DNA of 64,000 nucleotides from Caryophanales bacterium (GTDB lineage Bacteria > Bacillota > Bacilli > Bacillales > Bacillaceae_J): contig DULJ01000067.1 of assembly GCA_012840465.1 (NCBI GenBank), positions 62,001 to 126,000 on the forward strand, in the 5' to 3' direction. Made by a program: the position numbers and the translations under genes. This document shows positions 7,916-15,922 of this stretch, in pieces (position 1 is the first letter of the stretch; every line of letters begins with the position of its first letter). Below the pieces are notes generated by a model. The model did not search any database and was not told the DNA's origin. It was given only the letters and a program-made list of their open reading frames with translations.

Positions 7916-8800
7916 CTATTCAGATCGTCCTTGCAGCGATTTTAACGTAAAAATCGTTAATTCTGGTGGAGAAAGAAAGCGGAACGGAACACGCGTTGTT
8001 CCAATTCCTCGATTAACATAAAGCTGTGTCGAACCTACTTGGTAAAAACCTTCATAATAGGTTGTGGCCCCATATGGTGTGAAAATTGGCCCGAAAAAGG
8101 GCAATTGTATTTGTCCACCATGGCTATGCCCTGAAAGTTGGAGATCAGCCGGGAGGTCGCAAATGGATTTAACCAAATCCGGCTGATGCGCTAGAAAGAT
8201 GGAGTATACATCTCTTTCAACCTTCTGTAGCGCCTTTACAGGGTCTGGTTTGCCCAGCATTCCATCATCAAGTCCGCTAATATATATATAATCATTCATT
8301 TTGTTATAAAGCTTTTTATTCGCATTGACAAGCAATTCAAAGTCGGCTTCTTCCATAATCATTTTAATGAGTTCAGAACCATAGCCTCCATGATCATGGT
8401 TTCCATATATCGAGAATTTACCGAGTGGGGCTCGTAAATCCTTTAATAATTGAGTGACTTTGCCGATTGCTTTATATTTGTTCGGTGCATCCAACAGGTC
8501 GCCTGTAAAAAGGATAACATCGGGTGCTTCTTCATTGATGAGGTTTATAAGTTTTGAGAATTGGTCTGCAGTGTAATTGAAACCGATATGTGTATCGCTG
8601 AATAATACAATCCTAGTGCCATCGAAGGTTGTAGGTATTTTGGCTGACTGTAAATGGTGCCTTGTAATTTTAAGTTGCTTCGGTTCGATATAGCGTGCAT
8701 ACCCAAAGCCTAGACTGGAAATAAATAGGGCACTCAAGCCTAATTTATAAATTTGTTTTAAAAATGACCTTCTAGTCATTTTAGCATCCTCAATTTTCAT
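7916..8800 (-). CDS. ykuE: Tat-exported metallophosphoesterase, YkuE family
   Basis: This is a calcineurin-like phosphoesterase. The metal-binding motifs appear in order: FSDTHIG, FTGDLLD, YGNHDHGGYG and LSGHSHGGQI. The N terminus carries a twin-arginine signal TRRSFLK followed by a hydrophobic stretch ending in ARYIEP, so it is expected to be exported folded by the Tat system, as shown for B. subtilis YkuE. Start choice is uncertain: ATG at 8800 gives MKIEDAKMTRRS, and an ATG at 8779 preceded by GAGG is also possible. It is convergent with ppk, 12 nt away. The substrate is not known from sequence. Confidence 0.87.
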   Translation of the reverse strand: MKIEDAKMTRRSFLKQIYKLGLSALFISSLGFGYARYIEPKQLKITRHHLQSAKIPTTFDGTRIVLFSDTHIGFNYTADQFSKLINLINEEAPDVILFTGDLLDAPNKYKAIGKVTQLLKDLRAPLGKFSIYGNHDHGGYGSELIKMIMEEADFELLVNANKKLYNKMNDYIYISGLDDGMLGKPDPVKALQKVERDVYSIFLAHQPDLVKSICDLPADLQLSGHSHGGQIQLPFFGPIFTPYGATTYYEGFYQVGSTQLYVNRGIGTTRVPFRFLSPPELTIFTLKSLQGRSE

Positions 8801-8981
8801 AGTGCTCAACCTATCCAAAATAAAATCGCATAATTACCATTATAACACTTCTTTTAAAATCCACAAATTTATTTTGAACGTTTTGTAGAGGATTTTATTG
8901 GGCTATTTTTGTATAATTATGTTAGAATAGCTTACAGATTAGATACAGTAAATAAAGATGTGGAAGTATGAGGTGGGACGA

Positions 8982-10193
8982 GTGGATCCATTAGAAATAT
9001 TAACAAATAAAGAATCATTATTACCCTTCTACCAGCCCATATTCAGTGCTGACGATCATGAGATCATTGGATATGAAGTGCTTGGAAGAATGAAAGTGGA
9101 TCAAGACTTTCATAGTATTGGTTCTTTTTTTGAGGATGAATCTGTTCCAGATGAGTATAGATTAGAAATTGGCGATTTTATTACAAAAAAGGCTATACAA
9201 GAACTATCTGAATTTGGTGATATCACTATTTTTATAAATCGTAATCCCAATCTGTTGATGCTTGATCGTGGTGAATCATTATTACATTTACTGTTATCCT
9301 TTCAAGGACAGGGTTTTGATTTGAAGCGGATTGTGCTTGAGATAACGGAACATAATTTTCATGGGGATATTGAACAACTTAATCATATGTTAACTTATTT
9401 ACGTACATATGGCATTAGATTAGCGATTGATAATGTTGGGAAAGAAGGCAGTCATCTGGATAGCTTAAGGATGTTAAATCCGGATATTTTAAAGGTTGAC
9501 CTTTCTTTATTAAGGCAGACGACAATGGCTCAATCGTATATAGATATTTTATATTCGTTATCTTTATTAGCTAGGAAAGTGGGGGCGGCTCTCCTTTACG
9601 AAGATATCGAAATGTTGTTTCAGCTTCAATATGCTTGGCGTAATGGGGGCCGTTATTACCAAGGATTCTACTTGGCGAAGCCGGAGCAAGGGATTATTGA
9701 TAAAAACTACCGTAAGGACTTTCTAAAGAAGGAATTTCATAGTTTTATAACCCATGAAAAAAAGAAATTATCGGCGCAATATGAAATTTGCAATGAATTC
9801 ACAAATCGGATGAACCAATTGAATCAAAGGTTAAAAACGAAGGATTATGATCAGCTATTATTTACTGTGTCGCAGGTATTTTCGGAAGAAAGCTTTCGAA
9901 TCTATATATGTGATGGTGAAGGCTTTCAACAATCAGCCAATCTTTATAAGTCACAGGATAGCGAATGGGTTTTACAAGCAGAATACAGAAATAAAAATTG
10001 GAGCTGGAGACCGTACTTTTTGGAGAATATTGTGAGGATGAATTATGATAAACGTGGGATTTTATCTGATTTATACAGCGATGTTGAAACGGGTGAAGTT
10101 ACCCGGACATTTTCGTTTCCGTTATCTGAACAACTGTATATCTTTATTGACCTTTCCCATAGTTTTCTTTTTGAACATGAAAATCTTCTTTAA
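8982..10193 (+). CDS. ykuI: EAL-domain protein YkuI, probable c-di-GMP receptor
   Basis: The N-terminal EAL domain (residues about 1-240; EVLGR, VLEITEHNF, AIDNVGKE) is followed by a YkuI-type PAS-like C-terminal domain (LYEDIEM, AWRNGGRYYQGFY, then the SFRIYICD segment). The motif that is DDFG in active phosphodiesterases reads DNVG here, so this is more likely a binder of c-di-GMP than a hydrolase, as found for B. subtilis YkuI. GTG at 8982 is chosen because GAGGTGGG precedes it and the protein then begins (V)DPLEILTN like its relatives. Confidence 0.88.
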   Translation: MDPLEILTNKESLLPFYQPIFSADDHEIIGYEVLGRMKVDQDFHSIGSFFEDESVPDEYRLEIGDFITKKAIQELSEFGDITIFINRNPNLLMLDRGESLLHLLLSFQGQGFDLKRIVLEITEHNFHGDIEQLNHMLTYLRTYGIRLAIDNVGKEGSHLDSLRMLNPDILKVDLSLLRQTTMAQSYIDILYSLSLLARKVGAALLYEDIEMLFQLQYAWRNGGRYYQGFYLAKPEQGIIDKNYRKDFLKKEFHSFITHEKKKLSAQYEICNEFTNRMNQLNQRLKTKDYDQLLFTVSQVFSEESFRIYICDGEGFQQSANLYKSQDSEWVLQAEYRNKNWSWRPYFLENIVRMNYDKRGILSDLYSDVETGEVTRTFSFPLSEQLYIFIDLSHSFLFEHENLL

Positions 10194-10206
10194 ATAAATA
10201 TATAAA

Positions 10207-10249
10207 AAGACATGGCAGTCTGAATTGAGACAGCCTTGTCTTTTTTTTT
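10207..10249 (+). terminator. Terminator after ykuI
   Basis: Stem 10207-10216 pairs with 10233-10242 (one mismatch), followed by nine T. Confidence 0.8.
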
Positions 10250-10417
10250 ACAAATAATTGCAAAATCACCTGTCTAATGGTGAGGTTATTTTACGAACGA
10301 AAATAGTCGTATCGCGTATAATACCTTGATAAAATTTAACTATATTCAAAACGAGACCCACTTCCATAAGTTGTGGGATGAATATCGTCCAGTATTTAAT
10401 ACAATCGGTCCGTTTGA

Positions 10418-10450
10418 ATCTGGGCGCAAATACGCCAAGGCGCATTTGAT
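10418..10450 (+). repeat. Family A repeat, copy A1 (core only)
   Basis: This 33-nt core begins ATCTGGGCGC and ends GCATTTGAT. Its inner part CAAATACGCC-AA-GGCGCATTTG folds back with one mismatch. It ends 32 nt before the start of the zinc-ribbon gene, in the same orientation. Confidence 0.85.
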
Positions 10451-10482
10451 ATAAAATATTCTGCATCTAGGAGAGGGTGTCA

Positions 10483-10629
10483 ATGATGAAATATACATGC
10501 AAGAAATGTTGCAATATAATGCATAGCTTTTCGATTTGTCCAATTTGTCATGAGGAAGTTCATGTTGTTCCAATTGAAATTAATATTCAAAAAGGAACTA
10601 GTATTTTAGACAGCATACGTGAGGAGTAA
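10483..10629 (+). CDS. Small zinc-ribbon-like protein (48 residues)
   Basis: ATG at 10483 (or the adjacent ATG at 10486) follows AGGAGAGGGTG. The product has two CxxC pairs, CKKC and CPIC, spaced about 12 residues apart, then a short tail with VHVVPIEI and ending DSIREE. The pattern is that of a minimal zinc ribbon. I do not recognise a named family. The gene lies between ykuI and a secreted protein gene in a segment absent from the B. subtilis order, and it is preceded by repeat A1 and followed by repeat B1. Confidence 0.7.
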   Translation: MMKYTCKKCCNIMHSFSICPICHEEVHVVPIEINIQKGTSILDSIREE

Positions 10630-10641
10630 ATTTACTTTTAA

Positions 10642-10702
10642 GGATTATAGGATAAGAAAAGACATCGTAATTTGCTATTATCGGCAAATTACGTGTTTTT
10701 CC
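10642..10702 (+). repeat. Family B repeat, copy B1
   Basis: This 61-nt element starts GGATTATAG and ends GTGTTTTTCC. It contains the perfect 10-bp inverted repeat CGTAATTTGC/GCAAATTACG followed by a T run, so it can act as a terminator. A copy about 90 percent identical lies at 53202-53262. Both end about 20 nt before a start codon. Confidence 0.8.
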
Positions 10703-10718
10703 AAGAAAGGGTGTTTTC

Positions 10719-11207
10719 ATGCGGGGAAAATTCTGGGCGCTTTTATTATTACTACTGGTTGGACAAGTTCATTTTATTTCTGCTGAAAATGTTTCCATGA
10801 CAAGGGAAGAAACATTTCTTTTTCTGCAGGAGGCATTATCAGCTCAAGTTTCGTTAGGTGATAAGTTTCGTTCAGAAAAAGAAATAAGCGATGTCCTTTC
10901 ACCATTCTTTACGGATGATTACCAAAAGTTATTTGTTGCTGAACATATTTTCTCTGAACCTGAAGGATTTATTATGTATGGTACAGACGTGTTTGACTAC
11001 TTTATTCCAATGTATTCATATGACGATAACACGAAAATTATGACCGATAAAAATAAAATAATCGTTACTGAATATTTTTTACCACAGCTAGAGGGACCGG
11101 TTATTTGGGATAAACCGCACTATGAAAGCATCACGATTATTAAAACGAAAGCCGGATGGAAGATTAGCGATTATTTGATAAGTGAAGAAAAACCAACGAT
11201 CAAATGA
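10719..11207 (+). CDS. Secreted protein, DUF3993-like
   Basis: The 162-residue product has a Sec signal peptide (MRGKFWALLLLLLVGQVHFISAE, cleavage likely after FISA) and no further membrane segment. The body resembles small Bacillus extracytoplasmic proteins of the DUF3993 type, with the aromatic C-terminal stretch TKAGWKISDYLI. The function is unknown. ATG at 10719 follows GAAAGGGTG. It is flanked by repeat B1 and its own terminator. Confidence 0.65.
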   Translation: MRGKFWALLLLLLVGQVHFISAENVSMTREETFLFLQEALSAQVSLGDKFRSEKEISDVLSPFFTDDYQKLFVAEHIFSEPEGFIMYGTDVFDYFIPMYSYDDNTKIMTDKNKIIVTEYFLPQLEGPVIWDKPHYESITIIKTKAGWKISDYLISEEKPTIK

Positions 11208-11239
11208 AATCGGAGCCACTACTGCAGCTCCGATTTTTT
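11207..11239 (+). terminator. Terminator after the DUF3993-like gene
   Basis: A perfect 10-bp stem (11207-11216 with 11227-11236) is followed by T residues. It overlaps the end of the coding frame. Confidence 0.8.
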
Positions 11240-11242
11240 ACT

Positions 11243-11345
11243 GTCTAGCTTCAGCGGCCAGCGACTCGTAAACTCGCCGTGTTTCCTTTATCTCAGTCGG
11301 TGTGCTCCAGTTTATACGTCGCTAAACGGCCGCTTCCGCTTTTCG
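11243..11345 (-). repeat. Family C repeat, copy C1 (intermediate-length form)
   Basis: On the minus strand it reads from GAAAAGCGGAAGC to AGCTAGAC. It overlaps the last codons and stop of the MBL hydrolase gene, which is on the same strand. Confidence 0.85.
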
Positions 11346-12284
11346 AATAAAATAATCTGCAAGCCCCATCGCGCAAACATTGGTATCAAGATTTAAAATC
11401 GTATAAACGTTATGATTATTCGGAACATTTCTTTCGGATAAATACATTTTAATTTTACCAAAAAGTTTTTTTGCGATTAGCGGTGTAAGCTCTTCCAAAG
11501 ACTTTTCCTTATTTTCTAGATAAATTTCCTTGCCGGTTTCCACAAACACTGGTAACCATTTTTTAATTTCGGAATATACAAAACTAGGATTAGTACTTTT
11601 GCCAAAATGGCCAAAGTAAATTTGAGAAACATTTAATTCTTCAATTTTCTTCAGTGAATGCAGCATTTCATTCGGATCAAATTGATTGGGTGATGTAGAT
11701 GGAAGGAAGAAATCAAACTCCTCTATATCCTGATAATAAACTCCGATCGTGTCACCAGTAAAGATGCCATTTGAAAGGCTGTCATGAATGCTGAAATGAT
11801 GCTTAGCATGGCCTGGGGTATCATAGAACGTCAATGTTCTTGTTCCTATTTCAAGCGTTTCCCCATCTTTTTTCACGATGAGACGATCTTCTGGGATAGG
11901 ATAAATTGGATCATATAGCCTATCAAAGTCATCTCCATATACAAGCCTTGCTCCCGCAATTAAGCGGGATGGATCGATTAAATGACGAAACCCGCGAGGA
12001 TGGACAATTACTTTTGCATTTGGACACTCTTTTAATAATAAACCGGCACCGCCGGCATGATCTAAATGAATATGTGTTACAATAACATACTGAATGTCTG
12101 AAGGTTCAATTTCTAAATTTTTTAATCCTTCTAAAAGAAATGGAATAGAAGGGCTGGCACTTGTTTCAACGATGGTCAACTTTTCATCATGGATGACGTA
12201 TGTACCTGTTCGATTCTCCATACCCAGATCAAAAACATCAAAAAATGAAATAGTATTTCCTAAATCTATTGGTTTTTTGTTCAA
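11322..12284 (-). CDS. MBL-fold metallo-hydrolase
   Basis: This is a 320-residue metallo-beta-lactamase-fold hydrolase. The zinc-binding motif is THIHLDHAGG near residue 70; further ligands are in DTPGHAKHH, FTGDT and the C-terminal YFGHFG. The fold is shared by glyoxalase II, lactonases and others, and I cannot assign a substrate. It starts with TTG at 12284, preceded by AAAGGGGGATG at good spacing. The last eight residues and the stop codon lie within repeat C1, so the repeat has supplied the C terminus. The gene is absent from this position in B. subtilis. Confidence 0.82.
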   Translation of the reverse strand: MNKKPIDLGNTISFFDVFDLGMENRTGTYVIHDEKLTIVETSASPSIPFLLEGLKNLEIEPSDIQYVIVTHIHLDHAGGAGLLLKECPNAKVIVHPRGFRHLIDPSRLIAGARLVYGDDFDRLYDPIYPIPEDRLIVKKDGETLEIGTRTLTFYDTPGHAKHHFSIHDSLSNGIFTGDTIGVYYQDIEEFDFFLPSTSPNQFDPNEMLHSLKKIEELNVSQIYFGHFGKSTNPSFVYSEIKKWLPVFVETGKEIYLENKEKSLEELTPLIAKKLFGKIKMYLSERNVPNNHNVYTILNLDTNVCAMGLADYFIRKAEAAV

Positions 12285-12431
12285 ATTTACATCCCCCTTT
12301 TAAAAAATATTGTAAGTGATAATAGTTTAGATTGTAAAGCTGGTTGTTTTTTGTCAAAATAGAAAAGTAAAGAATGGACAAACACTGGGATGCGAATCCT
12401 AAAACTAAATAGTGTTGAAAGGGGAAGTTAA

Positions 12432-12677
12432 ATGTCACTACTTCATGGGGTTTTGAAACGTTTAATGACATTACAAGACGATGAAAATAATGTCGAACCA
12501 AAGCAAAGGTATTTTGAAAAAAACGGTGAGAAAAAATGCAGTGTAAAGTATTTCGATCACACGAAGATGTTCGAGTTAGAGGTTTACACTCCAGGTGAAA
12601 AACCAAAGACTTATCAATTTGACAATATTGATATGGTCGCAATTGATGTATTCGAAATTATGAGTGCAGACGAATAG
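12432..12677 (+). CDS. ykuJ: YkuJ family protein
   Basis: This 81-residue cytoplasmic protein matches the YkuJ family (QRYFEKNGEKKCSVKYF and QFDNIDMVAIDVFE), a small conserved Bacillus protein of unknown function. The ATG follows GAAAGGGGAAG. In B. subtilis it lies directly after ykuI; here a 2.2 kb segment with a zinc ribbon, a secreted protein and an MBL hydrolase separates them. Confidence 0.88.
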   Translation: MSLLHGVLKRLMTLQDDENNVEPKQRYFEKNGEKKCSVKYFDHTKMFELEVYTPGEKPKTYQFDNIDMVAIDVFEIMSADE

Positions 12678-12703
12678 TCCATATAGTTTGTACTGTTATA
12701 AGT

Positions 12704-12735
12704 AGGCTATCTCTTTTTGGAGATGGTCTTTTTAT
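12704..12735 (+). terminator. Terminator after ykuJ
   Basis: Stem 12704-12713 pairs with 12720-12729 through two G-T pairs, followed by TTTTTATTTT. Confidence 0.75.
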
Positions 12736-12846
12736 TTTGGGAAGAAAGAACGATTTTAGTGAAATGTTTTAATTTATAATGTTACAATTATTATTGGGAG
12801 AATGACAGAAAACGTTTACATACTTCTTGAAGGGACGGGATAATAG

Positions 12847-13293
12847 ATGTACAGTTTTGATAAAGAAATGATCTTAAAAACAAACATTGAAGAACTAATG
12901 GTGAGTTCAGATAAGGTTGCACATGTTCAATTCGATAATCCGCTTGAGCATGCTTTGTTAGTTTTAACGAAATCCGGGTATTCAGCGGTGCCGGTTTTGG
13001 ATCACTCGTATAGACTAAAAGGTTTAATTAGTACTACGATGATTATGGATACGGTACTTGGAATCCAATCTTTTGAGATGGAAAAGTTGTCACAGTTAAA
13101 AGTGGAAAATGTTATGAATTCCAGTATACCGACTTTAAAGGTGAATCATGATTTTATGAGGGCTTTAGGATTAACCATTAATCATCCATTTGTTTGTATT
13201 GAGGATGATCAAGGCTTTTTTAAAGGAATACTTACGAGAAGGGCGATTATTAAATTGTTTGCGAAACACCTTAATAAATCGATGCAATCATAA
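12847..13293 (+). CDS. darB: CBS-domain c-di-AMP receptor DarB (YkuL/CbpB)
   Basis: The 148 residues form a pair of CBS domains (about 12-70 with GYSAVPVLD, and 80-145). In B. subtilis the same protein in its c-di-AMP-free form binds Rel and pyruvate carboxylase and activates them, linking potassium status to stringent response and anaplerosis. Length, CBS arrangement and position after ykuJ support the assignment. The ATG follows GGGACGGGA. It is followed after 35 nt by an exporter gene. Confidence 0.87.
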   Translation: MYSFDKEMILKTNIEELMVSSDKVAHVQFDNPLEHALLVLTKSGYSAVPVLDHSYRLKGLISTTMIMDTVLGIQSFEMEKLSQLKVENVMNSSIPTLKVNHDFMRALGLTINHPFVCIEDDQGFFKGILTRRAIIKLFAKHLNKSMQS

Positions 13294-13328
13294 AAGAGTT
13301 AGTTTAGCTTTTAAGGAGGTACTGACTT

Positions 13329-14810
13329 TTGAGCCAAGGTAAAACAAAAAAACCTTTAGTATTAATAGCGGTAATGCTGTCCATGTTTATGTCTGCGGTC
13401 GAGGCCACGATTGTATCTACAGCTATGCCTAGCATTGTTTCTGATTTAGGTGGCTTTTCTTTGTATAGTTGGGTATTCTCCTCATATTTATTAATGCAAG
13501 TTGCGACCATTCTCATTTACGGTAAAATAGCGGATTTAGTTGGCAGAAAGCCTGTATTCGTGGTTGGTGTCAGCATTTTCTTACTTGGCTCTTTATTATG
13601 TGGTTTTGCTACATCGATGGAAATACTTATTGTATTTAGATTTATCCAAGGCTTTGGCGCAGGAGCTGTGATGCCGATCGCCACGACGATTATTGGTGAT
13701 ATATATACGAAGGAAGAGCGGGCTTCTATTCAAGGCTATTTATCTAGCGTTTGGGGAATATCAGCTGTACTGGGACCAGTGTTGGGCGGCATTTTTGTTA
13801 AATATGTTAGCTGGATCTATGTTTTTTGGATGAACATTCCACTTGGTATTTTGGCCATCATTGGTATTATCCTTTTTCTTCAGGAAGATGTTGAAAAGAA
13901 GAAGCATACGATTGATTACGCTGGTTCTATCTTGTTGGTTGTGTTTATTAGTGCGTTAATGCTTGTGCTTGTTGAAGGAGGGGTTCATTGGGGATGGAAC
14001 TCGTGGCAGATCATTAGCTTGCTCCTTTTGTCTTTTGTAGGCTTTATTCTTTTTATATATCAAGAGAAAAAAGCTCAAGAGCCGATGATGCCTTTTCATA
14101 TATGGAAGTATAAGGCGATCAGCATATCGAACCTTGCCTCGTTTACTACCGGAATCATTATGATGGGAGTGTCAAGCTTTCTTCCAGCCTTTGTTCAAGG
14201 TGTTATGGAGGAGTCCCCTATGGTTGCCGGGTTTACTTTAACAACGATGTCGATAGGCTGGCCCATTGCGTCTGCGCTTGCAGGAAAAATGATTGTAAAA
14301 ATGGGTTATCGAAAATTGACGGTCACAGGTGGCTTTGCTTTAATAATCGGTTCCTTAATTTTCGTTGCGTTATCACCGGAAAAAGGACCTATTTGGGCAG
14401 CTTTCGGTTCCTTCTTTATCGGATTCGGATTAGGATTAACAACGACCTCCTTTATTGTTTGTATTCAAAGTACGGTTGGATGGAATGTAAGGGGGGTTGC
14501 CACGGCGGCGAATATGTTTATGCGCACATTGGGAAGTGCTGTTGGGGCAGCCTTTTTGGGAGGGATATTAAATAGTAGACTGCAGTCCTTTCTTATTAAC
14601 CGAGGATTAGAGGATAACATAACGTTGGAAACTGCTAATTTACTTTTAAATGAACAAGAGCGCGAGCAATTAGTACAATCTACAAAAAGTATTTTGCAGG
14701 AAGGACTGACGATGTCCTTACACACCGTCTATTTAGGTGTATTGATCATAGCGATCCTTACGTTAGCTCTCGTCTTTTTTATGCCTGAAACAGAAGAAAA
14801 GATAAGTTAG
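13329..14810 (+). CDS. MFS drug exporter, DHA2/EmrB-QacA family
   Basis: This 493-residue polytopic protein has the 14-segment layout of DHA2 proton antiporters. Diagnostic stretches are LSMFMSAVEATIVSTAMPSI (helix 1, motif D1), YGKIADLVGRKPVF (motif A) and GISAVLGPVLGGIFV (motif C, typical of exporters). It begins with TTG at 13329 after AAGGAGG. It should expel drugs or other toxic compounds; the substrate is unknown. The B. subtilis map has ccpC, ykuNOP and dapHL between ykuL and ykuS, none of which is present here. Confidence 0.88.
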   Translation: MSQGKTKKPLVLIAVMLSMFMSAVEATIVSTAMPSIVSDLGGFSLYSWVFSSYLLMQVATILIYGKIADLVGRKPVFVVGVSIFLLGSLLCGFATSMEILIVFRFIQGFGAGAVMPIATTIIGDIYTKEERASIQGYLSSVWGISAVLGPVLGGIFVKYVSWIYVFWMNIPLGILAIIGIILFLQEDVEKKKHTIDYAGSILLVVFISALMLVLVEGGVHWGWNSWQIISLLLLSFVGFILFIYQEKKAQEPMMPFHIWKYKAISISNLASFTTGIIMMGVSSFLPAFVQGVMEESPMVAGFTLTTMSIGWPIASALAGKMIVKMGYRKLTVTGGFALIIGSLIFVALSPEKGPIWAAFGSFFIGFGLGLTTTSFIVCIQSTVGWNVRGVATAANMFMRTLGSAVGAAFLGGILNSRLQSFLINRGLEDNITLETANLLLNEQEREQLVQSTKSILQEGLTMSLHTVYLGVLIIAILTLALVFFMPETEEKIS

Positions 14811-14863
14811 TATAACTTTTCCACTTTTGGAAAGGATGTAGAGGTAAGGAGGTGGATGATGTT

Positions 14864-15109
14864 ATGGCAAAAGTGGGTGTGGAACAATCCTTAACAGATG
14901 TTCAACAAGCTTTACAAGAAAAAGGGTACCAAGTGGTACAATTAAAGCAAGAAAGTGACGCTAAAGGCTGCGATGCCTATGTAGTAACAGGACTTGATAA
15001 TAATGTAATGGGAATTGCAAACACAGTTAGTAAGGGCCCTGTTATTGAAGCGAGTGGACGAACAGCTGAGCAAATTTGTCAAGAGCTTGACAATCGGATT
15101 AATCAATAA
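14864..15109 (+). CDS. ykuS: YkuS family (UPF0180) protein
   Basis: This is an 81-residue soluble protein starting [20 protein letters not shown], with the conserved [12 protein letters not shown] stretch; it matches YkuS. The frame is open four codons further up to a GTG at 14852, but AAGGAGG at 14846-14852 overlaps that codon, so ATG 14864 is preferred. Function unknown. Confidence 0.87.
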   Translation: MAKVGVEQSLTDVQQALQEKGYQVVQLKQESDAKGCDAYVVTGLDNNVMGIANTVSKGPVIEASGRTAEQICQELDNRINQ

Positions 15110-15124
15110 CAAAAAATATTTTTA

Positions 15125-15158
15125 AAAAGGAACCAGCGGGGTTCCTTTTATTTTTTTA
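15125..15158 (+). terminator. Terminator after ykuS
   Basis: A perfect 10-bp stem (15125-15134 with 15140-15149) is followed by a T-rich run. Confidence 0.85.
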
Positions 15159-15217
15159 CTCTGTATTATGCTACAATGATGTGTATAGGAATGAACGATA
15201 ATACGGAGGAAATAGAA

Positions 15218-15883
15218 ATGAAAAAAGAATTCGTCGTAATTGGACTCGGTCGTTTCGGAGGAAGTATTTGCCGAACACTTGCCCAAGAGGGAATGGAAGT
15301 ATTAGCGATTGATGTTGATGAAGATCGAGTCCATGAATTTTCGGATATTGTTTCACAGGCCGTAGTGGCTGATACTACGGATGAAACTACCCTAAAAGAT
15401 TTGGGAATTCGTAATTTTGACCATGTAATCGTAGCGATTGGTGATAATATCCAAGCAAGTATTTTAACAACCTTAATCTTAAAGGAATTGGGTGTCAAAA
15501 AAGTTACGGTTAAAGCATTGAATGATTACCATGAAAAAGTACTAGCGAAAATCGGCGCCGACGCAATTGTCCATCCGGAACGTGATATGGGCAGAAGAAT
15601 TGCAAACAATATGATCTCCACCAATGTTTTGGATTATCTTGAATTGTCGGATGAACATAGTATTGTTGAATTAATAGCAAGCAAAAAAATGGATGGGAAA
15701 ACCTTGATTGAAATGGATGTTCGTGCGAAGTTTGGCTGTAACGTTGTCGCAATAAAAAGAGAAAATCAAATTATTGTATCTCCTATGGCAATAGAAATTA
15801 TCCAAGAGGGTGATATTTTAATTGTAATCGGTGCAGATAAAGATATTGATAGATTTGGAAAAAGTATATTGGATGATGCATAA
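15218..15883 (+). CDS. ktrC: Potassium transporter gating subunit KtrC
   Basis: KtrC is the cytoplasmic RCK ring that gates the KtrD potassium channel. The N-terminal RCK_N (TrkA_N) domain has the nucleotide motif VIGLGRFGGSI and an acidic residue after the second strand (LAIDVDEDR); the C-terminal RCK_C domain (about 135-221) is the c-di-AMP binding site in relatives. The 221 residues match. ATG 15218 follows ACGGAGG; the longer frame from 15176 lacks a ribosome site. The membrane partner is not in the window. Confidence 0.92.
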   Translation: MKKEFVVIGLGRFGGSICRTLAQEGMEVLAIDVDEDRVHEFSDIVSQAVVADTTDETTLKDLGIRNFDHVIVAIGDNIQASILTTLILKELGVKKVTVKALNDYHEKVLAKIGADAIVHPERDMGRRIANNMISTNVLDYLELSDEHSIVELIASKKMDGKTLIEMDVRAKFGCNVVAIKRENQIIVSPMAIEIIQEGDILIVIGADKDIDRFGKSILDDA

Positions 15884-15911
15884 AAAAAACCGCCTGAAAA
15901 GGCGGTTTTTT
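15884..15911. terminator. Bidirectional terminator between ktrC and rnjA
   Basis: An 11-bp stem AAAAAACCGCC/GGCGGTTTTTT with a 6-nt loop serves both converging genes. Confidence 0.92.
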
Positions 15912-15922
15912 TATATTTCTAT

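Noticed and set aside
10266..10573. Two minus-strand frames of 66 and 75 codons
   Set aside because: They run antisense through repeat A1 and the zinc-ribbon gene and lack ribosome sites.
12238..12642. 134-codon minus-strand frame
   Set aside because: It is antisense to ykuJ, which has strong family support, and its composition is not protein-like.
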